Shown here: piece after piece, positions 1 through 9,300 of the stretch | How positions within the stretch are numbered: the first letter of the stretch is position 1 | Layout: every line of letters starts with the position of its first letter | Origin: Euperipatoides rowelli | Taxonomy: Eukaryota; Onychophora; Udeonychophora; Euonychophora; Peripatopsidae | DNA length: 12,292 bases | Strand: one strand, 5' to 3' | Assembly (NCBI GenBank): GCA_003024985.2 | Contig: PXIH01S0005516.1 | Made by a program: the position numbers and the translations under genes | Notes under the pieces: model-generated | Told to the model about the DNA's origin: nothing | Databases searched by the model: none | What the model saw: only the letters and a program-made list of their open reading frames with translations

Positions 1-2153
1 GGGGGGGATGGGAGTGTATTGTTAATTCTCCACATCTATTGTAAAAATAGTCAATACTGTTCCAACAATGATGAGGCATATTGTTTTGTCTTGAAATATT
101 TTTTTTTTTTTTCAGGAATGAAATATTGAATATTTTTATCATCAAATTATTTTTAACCAAAATATTAAATTTAAAATTTAGTTATTTATGGCAATAAAAG
201 TTCACATCACCAAAAGTTGTAATATTGTCAGACTTAAAAACATTCAGTAGATATGATAAATTCTAAGAAGCAATAACACTTTGTATCATCACTTTAAAAA
301 AAATGATGCTATATTTTTTTTATTTGTCATAATAGGTCAGTACCACAGCTCTAGTCTTTTAAACATATCCTTAGCTACACTATTTATTAAAAAAAAAATT
401 CTCTCCTAAAATAAATTTTCAAGCTACCATACTAAATTATATTTAAGAATTCAACTTCTAATCCATTCAGCATTCATTAAAGTAAATTACTTAATTTTAT
501 AAATAAAGAAAAAACTGTCATCTTATTCATTAAAAGTATTTAAGTTATAACTAGAATGCATGCTTTACTAGTAAATACTTTTATGAGTTTTGTTTAGTTG
601 GCCATATGACTTTGAGTTAATATTTATTTTTAACATGACATTAATCATATCTTTTAAGCATTGTGAATGTACATTAGGTTAAGTTTTATTTTAACATTAT
701 TGAATTTCTGTTAAGCAAAATAATGAAAAAATATTTAACTATGAGTATTATGTTGGAAGCAAAGATGTTCTGGAATTTGGTTTCCTATGAGTAAATGAAC
801 TAAAATGTTTCTAGAACAACTGTTAAATATTAGAGCCTGGAGTATTTGCTGTAAAATAAACAATTATTTTGTTAATTCTATTTTTAAGCGAGTCAAAGAG
901 TCAAAGCGGATCAACCTTTATTATTTAATAAGTCAAATCACAAAAGGTTTTCAACTCAGAATGTTTAAATATGTATAATAATAATATATGATATTGCTTT
1001 GTTTATTTAATTTGATTTATCACAAAAATGTTTTACTGCTAAGTGTAATTTGGTTTCACAGAATATTTTCTGTATATACAAAAAGATGTTTCTAATAGCA
1101 AGAACAGTTTACTCTGATAATGCTATAGTGCATGAGGTTTACGGCTGACATTGATAAATAATTGTGATTTTTTTCTTCAATTGAATAAAATTTGATTATC
1201 TGATTTTAAAGTCATAAAAACTTAATTGTCATTGGAGTTATTTAATTCAAAGATAATAAAATAAATAATATAATTAAAACATAATAGCAATCTGTTAATG
1301 ATTTGTTTTCACCTATGCTTTTCCTCACCTTGAAAAAACATTCCAGACACAGTAAAATATAATATACTGTGTTGAGAGTTTATTTACACTTTTAGACAAA
1401 ATTCAAAGTGATAAATTATTGCCAGCTAGTGTAGAATTGAGAGAGATNCTTCTTAAATAGAACTTCATTAACTTTGGGCTTACTTTATGAGATGAGCTGG
1501 GTTTGAGTATAATTTTATTACACATCTTAGCATTATCTTTTGTCATTTGTTTTACTAAAATCCTATTCACATTAAACTTTAGGAAACAGACAGCCACAGT
1601 GCTAAGAAATTTAGGCAAAATGGGAAAATTAGGTTTTAGTCATGTCTGATGGGAAGTTTAGAACCTATCAGTTTGAAAATGTGCCACTCCTCATTTGCAT
1701 AAAGTTTTGAAAATGCCTTCACATTAATCACTTTTTTTCATGAGAAATCATGAAATGTCACCATGTTTTATTTTATCACAAAATTTAAAGTAATCTGATA
1801 TAAAATCAATTTTAAATAAAATCAATTTTAAATAATTTGACTTATACTGCCACAATAATCTTGAATAAAATTGTATATAAAAGGAACAGCCAACTACACT
1901 CTTTATAGAATTGATGTATAAATGAGAAAATCATTGTTTTTTTTATTTTTATATTTGTTTTTTTTTTTAAATTCTATATGATGACTAAATACTCATAATC
2001 ACATTATAGTTGAATCAAATAGATGGCTCTACTTTCCTTTTATAATAATTTAAAGAATTGTGTTTTTAATTCTTTTTGAATTTTTTTGCTTTGCATTTTT
2101 TTTTTTATAGTTTCCAAATCTCAATAGACTAATATAATGTTATTTTTGTTCAG
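1..2153. other. Intron-like AT-rich sequence, no gene seen
   Basis: No open frame in this stretch resembles a protein family. The sequence is AT-rich with many short poly-A and poly-T runs, and it opens with a run of seven G. I looked for the CBP exon that should encode the first part of the bromodomain (a KIFKPEELRQALMPTLE-like segment) and found nothing matching it. The simplest reading is intron of the CBP gene, or sequence upstream of a candidate microexon at 2154. A single N at 1447 has no duplicated flanks, so it looks like an ordinary ambiguous base. Confidence 0.6.
1801..1832. repeat. Perfect 16-bp tandem duplication
   Basis: The unit TAAAATCAATTTTAAA occurs twice head to tail. It is nearly self-complementary, so it could form a weak AT-rich hairpin. 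It is probably a replication-slippage product in intron sequence, with no sign of function. Confidence 0.85.
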
Positions 2154-2201
2154 AGATCTCCTGTTCCTGGCTCTGCGGCTAAATGTAATCTCGGGCTAAG
2201 G
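2154..2201 (+). CDS. Candidate 48-nt microexon of the CBP gene
   Basis: This block is about 52% GC in a roughly 22% GC background and is bounded exactly by splice signals. Upstream are a branch-point-like GACTAAT (branch A about 2132), a T-rich tract and a CAG acceptor at 2151..2153. Downstream is a strong donor, AGG followed by GTAAGT at 2202. It is 48 nt, a multiple of three. Only phase 0 is open, reading RSPVPGSAAKCNLGLR; the other two plus-strand frames end in stops. The next exon at 4753 also starts in phase 0, so joining them keeps frame. I do not recognise the peptide as part of canonical CBP/p300. If used, it would add 16 residues just before the conserved DYFDI segment of the bromodomain ZA loop. 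It could instead be a cryptic or non-coding exon. Confidence 0.45.
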
Positions 2202-3779
2202 GTAAGTTCATTTATTGTTTTTAACTTTAAATACAGTCAAGTAAAAATTTGGTGGCATTCAGTGATTTTTCAAATGAATAGCTGATAAATATTGATCAGA
2301 CATTACAAAAACTAGATGCATATTTTTATTTGTGGCAACTGATAGGATCTAAACATTATTACGAAACAGAATAAAGTGAATAGTGAGAAATACAGTATGG
2401 CACATTTCAATAAAATGTTCAAGAACTTAAGATAGAAAGATATCCCACTCTAATTAGTCTTAATTAATATTTTTTCTTCCCTCTGGGAATTTTGAAGATA
2501 TGTCTTATTTTTAAAATTAAAAAAAAAAAAATATTTCTAGGGGGTGGGGGAGCAATAAGAACTTTTATTATTTCCATTTTCTATTGATGTTTTAAAAATA
2601 CAATATTAATTACTCGTAAAATTTTGAAGAAAAAAAAATTGAGCTGTATTTAACTTTTATTTATGATGATTATAAGGCTTTTTTTTTTTTAACTATCCAA
2701 CTGGTGAAGTTTTTTTTTTTTGTGTCTTCATTGGAAACTGTGACTCCTTTGCAAGCTCTGTTTTGCTTTTTATTTAGAATGATTCACTAACATATTAATA
2801 ATTCCATATAATTAAATGAGTGCATCAGCAAAAATTAATAAAGCTATACATTTAATTAACAAAATCATGTTATTACTTCAAGGTTTGTTTCATTTCAACA
2901 AAGANCTGGCATTTCAGAGTACCGGTATTTTTTTTCTTCTTTAGAATATAATATAGTATATACAGTATATTTTAATTAATTTAACATAGCACATTTATAA
3001 ATTTTAGCATATTCTAGATAATGCCTCTACTGACAAGCCAAACAAATAACTACCATTATTATATGTTCATGGTCTTTATATACAGTATATAATTCACATA
3101 GACCTTTTTTAAGGGAAATATTTACGTTAGAAATAAAAATTACATAAGAAAAATAGGTTTGCTGTTTTATAAAGTGAAATTTTTTTTGAGAGAATGATTA
3201 AAGAAAATACATATTGTTACATAGTTTATTATAGATTAATATAATTTAAAAATGTAAATCAGAAAGGTGTCATATTCATCACTTAAAAATTTTGCTTTTA
3301 AAACCATTTAAATGAATTTAAATTTTGCAATAATTTGAATGCCTAATAATAAAGCAATAAACCATATTATTATTATTACATTAACATTTTAAATATCAGA
3401 ATTATAATTTTTGAAGGTTAAAGTGAATTTTTATTTTTTTTTTAAATTATTCGTCCTATAAAAAATAATTATTAAAACATTTTAATATTAAATTTAGACA
3501 AAAAAAAATTATTTTTTAATAGTTTGAGTGTCATCTTCAGATGCTTGTTGCTAAAAATTAAGTAAATTTTTTTTTTAAATTTTAACTAGGGGAAAAAAAA
3601 TAGTTAAAAAGAAATAAATTTTTATCGCAAACAAAATTATTTTGATATTGTAATTATTTGCAAGACTTTTATGATTATCAAAATCTGAATTACATGTTGC
3701 TCTTTTCACTGTAAAATCGTTAGAATAAAAGGTTTTTAAAATTATTATTACTTGGCCAGAAATTTGGTGCCTCATCAAG

Positions 3780-4110
3780 AAGATTCAATCAGCCGAAAGA
3801 AGCATGGGGGTCATTCATGCTTGTGACGGCATATTTTACATGAACGAATAGGAAGAGAAACAGGTAGATTAGAAATCGGATTCGGCCTGGGCAAAATGAT
3901 CGAAATTGTCAAGATAGATAAATGGAAAATTAGTAGAATACTTGGCTAGGATGAAAGTGGCTAATATTGTAATGGACTGATAAAATTAATAGATACTGTA
4001 TACCAAAAGTAGTTGATGTGTAGGGAATTGTGGGCAAATGTTGTGTTAGACACTAATTTCACTATGGACTGAAAAGGGTTGAAAAGAAGAGAACAAAAAA
4101 ACTATTTTAG
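3780..4110. other. GC-richer island, possible decayed mobile element
   Basis: Base composition here rises clearly above the surrounding intron. On the plus strand, about 39 codons from roughly 3829 are open and look protein-like (segments such as GRETGRLEIGFGLGK and EIVKIDKWKISRILG). The frame then meets several in-frame stops, so any coding sequence is broken. A 7-bp inverted repeat, AAGCATG/CATGCTT, with a 9-nt loop lies at 3800..3822. I could not assign it to a family and saw no terminal repeats or target duplication. Old transposon or retrosequence debris is the likeliest explanation. Confidence 0.3.
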
Positions 4111-4290
4111 CATAGTTTCAATTTTTTTTTTTAGTGGGACATCCACTTAAAAAAAAACTTGCAACAATATTTCTTGTGCTGTATTTAACTAATAATTTTT
4201 TTTTTAAAGTGTACTTTCTGAGGGTGAGCACCCTTTAAAAAAATTAAGGGAAAAAAATTAATATATTTTTTATAAAAATACTTGTTTTAT

Positions 4291-4461
4291 AAAAAATATA
4301 GTATTAAAAATATTTCTACAATTACAGTATATTAAACTTTATTAATAGATTTGTCATCTTTTGGCAATAATTTTTTAGGTTAGGAAAACTTCAGTTCTCT
4401 TTGATTCAATTCTCTTTAAAGCATGTTTTCTTTTCAAGTTTGAAATCATATACAGTAGTTT
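4291..4461. repeat. 171-bp direct duplication, copy 1
   Basis: This block recurs base for base at 4463..4633; the only base between the two copies is an N at 4462. Exact identity across 171 bp of intron, with an N precisely at the join, is typical of two overlapping contig ends joined without being merged. A genuine very recent tandem duplication is the alternative. The block contains no exon. Confidence 0.95.
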
Positions 4462-4462
4462 N

Positions 4463-4633
4463 AAAAAATATAGTATTAAAAATATTTCTACAATTACAGT
4501 ATATTAAACTTTATTAATAGATTTGTCATCTTTTGGCAATAATTTTTTAGGTTAGGAAAACTTCAGTTCTCTTTGATTCAATTCTCTTTAAAGCATGTTT
4601 TCTTTTCAAGTTTGAAATCATATACAGTAGTTT
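4463..4633. repeat. 171-bp direct duplication, copy 2
   Basis: This is the second, identical copy of 4291..4461. It ends 119 bases before the bromodomain exon, so the acceptor and branch-point region of that exon lie in single-copy sequence and are unaffected by the possible misassembly. Confidence 0.95.
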
Positions 4634-4752
4634 AATGTTTTAATTAAGTCCATACGTATACTGCATGCCCCTTTGCTTGACTTAAACTTTAATTATTCTA
4701 ATGTAGAGTAGTATGGACCTAGTATACTACAATGAGATATTTTCCCATGTAG

Positions 4753-4923
4753 GATTATTTTGATATTATTAAGAAGCCCATGGACTTGTCAACAATCAAA
4801 CGCAAGTTGGACACAGGGCAGTACCAGGATCCTTGGCAGTATGTTGATGATGTCTGGCTCATGTTTGACAATGCCTGGCTGTATAATAGGAAGACCTCAC
4901 GGGTGTATAGATACTGTACAAAG
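4753..4923 (+). CDS. CREBBP: CBP/p300 exon: bromodomain
   Basis: This internal exon of 57 codons in phase 0 encodes the bromodomain of the CBP/p300 coactivator, a nuclear lysine acetyltransferase that reads acetyl-lysine on histones and transcription factors. It reads DYFDIIKKPMDLSTIKRKLD, continues through DPWQYVDDVWLMFDNAWLYN and ends RKTSRVYRYCTK. By alignment to the family it corresponds to human CBP residues about 1124 to 1180. Conserved binding-site residues are present: Tyr at exon residue 2 (human Tyr1125), the acetyl-lysine-anchoring Asn at residue 45 (human Asn1168, codon 4885..4887), Arg at 50 (Arg1173) and Val at 51 (Val1174). The acceptor is ATGTAG at 4747..4752. After the AAG codon that ends the conserved segment comes GC, not GT, so the donor is non-canonical. 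No frameshift or stop is seen. The preceding exon, covering the first part of the bromodomain, is not in the window. Confidence 0.97.
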
Positions 4924-5212
4924 GCTAGTATCTCTATCAGTACTACACAATGCTAATACTGTAGTATTGNTTTTTTTTTTCTATTATTTTTACTTTGTCT
5001 TTTGGTCTTAATTTCTTTTAAGTTTTTTTTTTACAATCTCATCTTTTAGGCATTTTTATAAACCTTTTTACATTAAAAAAAAATATTGGCATTTTTATAT
5101 ACATGTTTTTTAAAAAAAATTATTTAGCAAAAATATATAAAATACAGTACTTGCGACTGTCTATATTATACTGTATGTCTTTTCTAATCTTGAATATTTT
5201 CTTGTGATTTAG
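4924..5212 (+). other. CREBBP: 289-bp GC-AG intron of CBP
   Basis: The upstream exon must end after codon AAG (4921..4923) to join in frame to TTG GCT GAA at 5213. The bases that follow are GCTAGT, so the donor reads AAG|GCTAGT. The nearest GT (4928) would add four bases and shift the frame. The acceptor is GATTTAG at 5206..5212, with a TTCTAAT branch-point match (branch A about 5187). The intron holds an N at 4970 beside a poly-T run and the inverted arms AATACT/AGTATT at 4955..4968. GC-AG introns are a known minority class; a T-to-C substitution or a base-calling error is the alternative. Confidence 0.8.
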
Positions 5213-5370
5213 TTGGCTGAAGTGTTTGAGCAAGAAATAGATCCCGTTATGCAATTGCTGGGTTATTGCTGTGGACGTAAATATGTTTTCCATCCGCAAG
5301 TATTATGCTGCTATGGTAAGCAGTTATGTACCATTCCAAGAGATGCTAAATATTGGAGTTATCAGAACAG
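5213..5370 (+). CDS. CREBBP: CBP/p300 exon: bromodomain end and RING/CH2 start
   Basis: This internal exon has 52 full codons plus two bases (ends in phase 2). It encodes LAEVFEQEIDPVM, the last bromodomain helix, then GYCCGRKYVFHPQVLCCYGK and QLCTIPRDAKYWSYQN plus the first two bases of an Arg codon. In CBP/p300 this is the start of the cysteine/histidine-rich CH2 region, whose RING packs against the acetyltransferase domain and limits its activity. The five cysteines at exon residues 19, 20, 32, 33 and 39 are all present. From memory of the family, residue 15 (Leu in VMQLLGY) is usually Ser or Ala; TCG and TTG differ by one base. The acceptor is canonical (TTTAG) and the donor strong (AACAG|GTGAGT at 5371). 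The next exon should start with the end of that Arg and a Y-H/T-F/Y-C motif; it was not found downstream. Confidence 0.97.
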
Positions 5371-6104
5371 GTGAGTTTCTTGTTATTTTTTATTTGTTGA
5401 TTAACTACTGTAGCTAAAATATTAAATTTCTTATATTTGAATATTAATATTTAAAATTATGCTTAGCCTATTTATAATTTTACCACTCAACTGTTTGTTT
5501 TCCATTAAATGTTATTTCATGTTATTTTAATTCTTGCTTGTGATTTACTTATTTATTTAAAATGTATGGTATAATATAAAAACAATATATACTGATAAAT
5601 ACAATATAAATAATTCCCTAGTATAATTTTACACATCTACAGTATGTGAAAAAATAAAAATAAAAAAATTCCACTGTATATAAAATTTAAATAAAAATAT
5701 TTCCATTTTTTTTTTTAAATTTTTTTTTTTTTTAAATGTTTTATTTTAGATTTGATTAACATTGATTTAGAATAGCAACTACCCTCCTTATCATTTTTAA
5801 CATTTGACTTATGAAGAATACTAGCAATAGAAAAAGATGATAGTGGCAAAGATAAACAAACTCATTTATGCTAGTTAGATTTTATATATTTAACTTTGTA
5901 ATACTAGCAAATAACATAATGGAGAAAAAAACTTTTAGGCTATATAATAGTACATGATCAAATTTTCTATTTACCTCTTTACAACGAATTATTATTTAAA
6001 CATTTAATGTTATAAACTATCGGAATATTTATTTGATATCTAATAATCTTTATTATATATCTATTTCTATTGTAATTACCAAACATTTTAAAACAATCTA
6101 TGAG

Positions 6105-6310
6105 TGAGGGGTGGATAGCACTAGTGGTATTGGGCTGCATGACATTGGTAGGTCTGAGGTCCAGACAGTAGTGTTGCAATGCAATCTCGTTTGAATGAGA
6201 TTTAAGGGTTAACCAATCAGCATGAGTTTCTGAATTAAATGGAGCTCTGTAAAATTTGCTAGGCTGATCTGTCGTTATACAAGAAGATAAGCGTGTCGTG
6301 GTCATAAATT
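6105..6310 (+). mobile_element. Possible tRNA-derived SINE remnant
   Basis: An island of about 200 bases is clearly richer in G and C than its surroundings. Near its start are a box-A-like TAGCACTAGTGG (6116..6127) and, 35 bases on, a box-B-like GGTCTGAGGTCC (6151..6162). Both are imperfect: each has one base more than the tRNA consensus. This order and spacing suit an RNA polymerase III promoter of a tRNA-derived SINE on the plus strand. No clear 3-prime tail or target-site duplication is visible, so the limits are approximate. The same island supports a 148-codon minus-strand open frame (5979..6425) that matches no family I recognise and is probably a by-product of the lower local stop frequency. 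Confidence 0.35.
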
Positions 6311-6675
6311 CCTCATTTGTGATTTTAAAACCTTTTTCTTTAAAAAATGTTATGTGCATAAATAAACTACCAGAATAAAAGCTACTTTTTTTTTTATTAT
6401 TTCCTGTGAAATTTTTTAAATTCAAGAATTTCTATTTCACAATTTTCATGATCTGCTACTAGGGAGCTTAGTTATATTCTATCTCTTTGACTTCGTACCT
6501 CAACGAACTCTAACAAGTTAGATGTACAAGATTTTTTTTTAATGAAAAAGGGAATAAAGCAATTTTTAAAAATCTTTTCTCAAATGTAATAATTGTTTAC
6601 TTATGTAAACTATTATAACAGATTTTATTTTTTAGCAGTCGGGAATTATTTTTTTCTTTTTTTTTTTAAAGCAAA

Positions 6676-6703
6676 GTGTTGGCGCAAAAACCTGCGCTCA
6701 CAC
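6676..6703. other. Imperfect inverted repeat with CpG-rich arms
   Basis: The arms GTGTTGGCGC (6676..6685) and GCGCTCACAC (6694..6703) are complementary at eight of ten positions around an 8-base loop. The word TGCGCTCA in the right arm recurs at 6748..6755. CpG-containing words this dense are rare in this AT-rich window. It could be the end of an old transposon or a chance hairpin; no function is claimed. Confidence 0.35.
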
Positions 6704-8238
6704 AAAACTTAATTTATTAGAGCAAATAATAGGTTTATGAGAGTAATTGCGCTCATTGCACCCACTTATTTCAAGCCCAGCTTGCTCTTTCGCAAATGCT
6801 TTATAGTAGCTATTAAAGCTATAGTAAAATAAAAATAAGAAATTCATAGCTGCACCTCTCCTAATTTTTTCCTAAAATGTACGAGAATTCTCATGTGTTA
6901 TGATTTTACGATTATTAATTATTATTTTACGAAAAATTAAAAAAAATTATATACAGTATATCCATAAAACTTTCTAGACAATGTTACTGGCTTTCATAAA
7001 AAATGTTTTTTTTGTTGATTTAAATGAATAAATAAATTTTAGCATGGACTTAAATAGTTAGGACCGTGTCAATACAACAAATTTGTTTGTGAACTGAAAT
7101 TACATAGTCATGTGTACAGCTTCATATTTTAATGGCCTAGCTAGTTACTAGTTGGGTATATTTAGCTACTGTACCTATATTAAGCACTGTGGTTTGACTA
7201 AAAATTGGGTTCTTTCAAAAGTATAAATTGGCAATACAAAGTTCACAGGATTAACTCTAAATAAAATCTTGCTATTTTGTTCGCTTATATTTTAACAAGT
7301 AACATCATTTATATATTTTGTTAAACATCTAGCATGGTAGTAAAATGGAAATAAAGTTTCATATCAATTTGAAGAAACATAAGAATTTACTACACAGTCC
7401 TGATCATAATACAATTGCTTCCATTTTTTTCAAAAACTGACAATTAATCAGTCATTCGTGCCGAATATTATTTTACCTCGTTTTTGATTGAACATAAAAT
7501 TCAGCTAGCTGTGGCCTTTTATTTAGTAAAATGTTCCCTAAAAATGAAGAGACTAAACGTTATTGTTGTGGCCAAAAAAAAACCTGCTGTGTTTATTGGT
7601 GAAATTGCTTTAAAGGAAAAATTGTCTATTGTAAACGTTATAAAAAAAATGGACCATTTTTAATTTCCATTGATGGATCAAATGACAGCGATTCCAAACT
7701 TTATTCAGTTGTGGTACCATTTTATAATGAATAACATTCAAAAGTGGCAAGTTCTTTAAGTTATTAAAGTCCATGAAACCATTTTTTAATTTCCCGTTCC
7801 ACTTGTTAAAATTTTCAATTTGCACATTTGTTAAATTTCAATTTGTACTGACACTCACTATCCTCATCTACCCACATTGTAAGCTCACTATCGATGTTAT
7901 TGTATAATGAAAGAGGAAAAAAAAAAACACCTTTTTTTTTAAAAAAAAAAACAGCTGTGAATCATAGCCTTGTGATGTTATATTACTGAGAGAGAAAAAA
8001 TGTTTATTAAAAAAAAAATCACTAAGGTAATTAAGAGTGAATTAGTATATTTTAATTTATCCTCATTCATTATTATTGATCTACAAATAGATGTGTAAAA
8101 GAGTTTATAAAAACAAATTGTGTAAAATAAATGTTAATGTATAAGAAATAAGCATTATAGCAAAAATTATTAGTAGGCCTAAATGTTGTACATTACCGTT
8201 AAGTGCATGCGCTCTTAAACTTTATTTTTCCAATTTGA

Positions 8239-8250
8239 GGGGGGGGGGGG
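8239..8250. repeat. G12 homopolymer
   Basis: Twelve consecutive G stand out in a window dominated by A and T runs. The run is probably a length-variable mononucleotide repeat; its exact length may be unreliable in the assembly. Confidence 0.9.
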
Positions 8251-8550
8251 AAGCACTTATTTGGCATACCCATCTTGAACTTTCTTCTGATTTCTTAGGA
8301 ATGATAAAATACAGGATGTGCTTTTATTTGGAATAATCAAGTTAAAGTATTTTTTTTTTAATGAAATGTTGAAATTAAAATAACACTGTTGCCTTAATTA
8401 CATGACAGTAGACTATATCCCTATCATTTTGAGTAGCATTTACAGTATAAGAAAAGATTCCTAGACCAACATAATCACATTACTAATAATTATATGCCAT
8501 AGGCTACTAACTTTATATCATTTTAAATTAAGTAACTTACGTACTGTACA

Positions 8551-8554
8551 TTAA
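8551..8554. repeat. TTAA target-site duplication, left
   Basis: TTAA directly precedes the left terminal CCC of the transposon and is matched by TTAA right after the opposite end. piggyBac-family elements insert specifically at TTAA and duplicate it, so the pair fixes the element boundaries. Confidence 0.85.
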
Positions 8555-8568
8555 CCCTTTCCACTCCA
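8555..8568 (+). repeat. piggyBac left terminal inverted repeat
   Basis: CCCTTTCCACTCCA, the exact reverse complement of the right end. Identity stops after 14 bases: the left end continues CTTAAATTC, the right end (complement) TCTCTGGTG. A further CCGCTCCAC at 8596..8604 partly echoes the terminal sequence. Confidence 0.9.
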
Positions 8569-8943
8569 CTTAAATTCAGAGAATTTGGATTCTACCGCTC
8601 CACAATAAAAACCAAAATCAATTTTTTTTTTATTTTAAATTTCGATTAGACATAGAGAAAAAATAAATTTAAAATGGTTTACATGAATATCTAATGATGT
8701 TTTTTGCACATATGCGGGATAATTAGATCTATGGCATAGGTTACCATAATTATCAAATTTTGAATTTATGGTGGCCTAATAAAGATATTATAAAACAAGA
8801 ATAAACTTATATATTTTTAAAATCAAAATTTAATGTAGATTTTAAAAATCAATACAAAAAAATGTGTGTCAAACAGAAAAGCCATTATAAGGGTTAATAA
8901 TTATAAGAAATTGGGGATTTTTTATTTTTATTGGTGACTTTTT

Positions 8944-9127
8944 GAAAAATATTAATTAAAAATAATCTCTTTGTTAAATTTTTTTTTAATTTGGATATTT
9001 GAATTCCTTATAAAAAATAAAATAAAAAATATTAGTTTGTTTCTATCTTATTTAGATTTACTATTATTTATTTCGATGTGTCACAGGATAGCTTATACTG
9101 TGTTAGATAATCATTACCCGACATTAC
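8944..9127. repeat. Diverged tandem duplication inside the transposon, copy 1
   Basis: This 184-base AT-rich unit begins GAAAAATATTAATTAAAAA and ends ACATTAC. It aligns along its whole length with the next 173 bases, sharing landmarks such as TTGGATATTTGAATTCCTTA and TTTGTTTCTATCTTATTTAG, but with scattered substitutions and small indels. It fills the region where the body of the transposase gene should lie. Confidence 0.85.
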
Positions 9128-9300
9128 GAAAAATATTAATTAAAAAAAATCTCTTTGTTGGATTTTTTTTATAATTTGGATATTTGAATTCCTTACAAAA
9201 AATAAAATAATAAATATATTTAAAGTTTGTTTCTATCTTATTTAGATTTACTATGATTTATTCCGATATGTCATGCGATTGCCTATATTACCAACATTAC
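9128..9300. repeat. Diverged tandem duplication inside the transposon, copy 2
   Basis: This is the second unit, 173 bases, also running from GAAAAATATTAATTAAAAA to ACATTAC. It is followed at 9301..9308 by GAAAAATA, the first bases of a third unit, after which the repeat stops and the transposase-like sequence begins. This places the deletion or rearrangement junction at about 9308. Confidence 0.85.

Larger units (their letters stand above)
2202..4752 (+). other. Intron upstream of the CBP bromodomain exon
   Basis: This stretch is intron-like. It runs from the GTAAGT after the candidate microexon to the ATGTAG acceptor of the bromodomain exon. It contains long homopolymers, a G5-T-G5 run at 2540..2550, a single N at 2905, a GC-richer island near 3780..4110 and a duplicated 171-bp block interrupted by an N. 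The CBP exon that normally precedes DYFDI was not found here. If the microexon is not real, the intron simply extends further upstream. Confidence 0.6.
5371..8554 (+). other. CBP intron sequence, no exon seen
   Basis: This begins with the canonical GTGAGT donor of the RING/CH2 exon and is AT-rich throughout. I searched for the next CBP exon (the remaining CH2 cysteines, then the PHD finger) and saw no candidate. Contents worth noting are a possible SINE remnant near 6105..6310, a small CpG-containing cluster at 6676..6755, a run of twelve G at 8239..8250, and many poly-A/poly-T tracts, some directly abutting each other (for example near 7930..7950). Several short open frames occur but look like chance products. 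Confidence 0.75.

Noticed and set aside
1403-1618. 71-codon minus-strand open frame
   Set aside because: It contains an N, has no recognisable motif and shows no splice or composition signal; it looks like chance.
3575-3778. 67-codon minus-strand open frame
   Set aside because: It has low-complexity, AT-driven residues (Ile, Asn, Lys, Phe) and no family resemblance.
1447-4970. Isolated N bases at 1447, 2905 and 4970 as possible contig joins
   Set aside because: Unlike the N at 4462, none has duplicated flanking sequence; they look like single ambiguous base calls, the one at 4970 next to a poly-T run.
4760-5011. 83-codon plus-strand open frame overlapping the bromodomain exon
   Set aside because: It is an out-of-frame reading of the CBP exon, starts at a TTG and runs into intron; the conserved frame is the one starting at 4753.
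7610-7825. 71-codon minus-strand open frame
   Set aside because: It is rich in Asn, Lys and Leu. A neighbouring minus frame has an LSFDPSM stretch that faintly recalls a piggyBac catalytic segment, but the surrounding residues do not fit and no terminal repeats flank it.
8971-9174. 67-codon plus-strand open frame
   Set aside because: It lies inside the tandem duplication of the transposon interior, and its hydrophobic and Lys-rich text comes from poly-T/poly-A runs.
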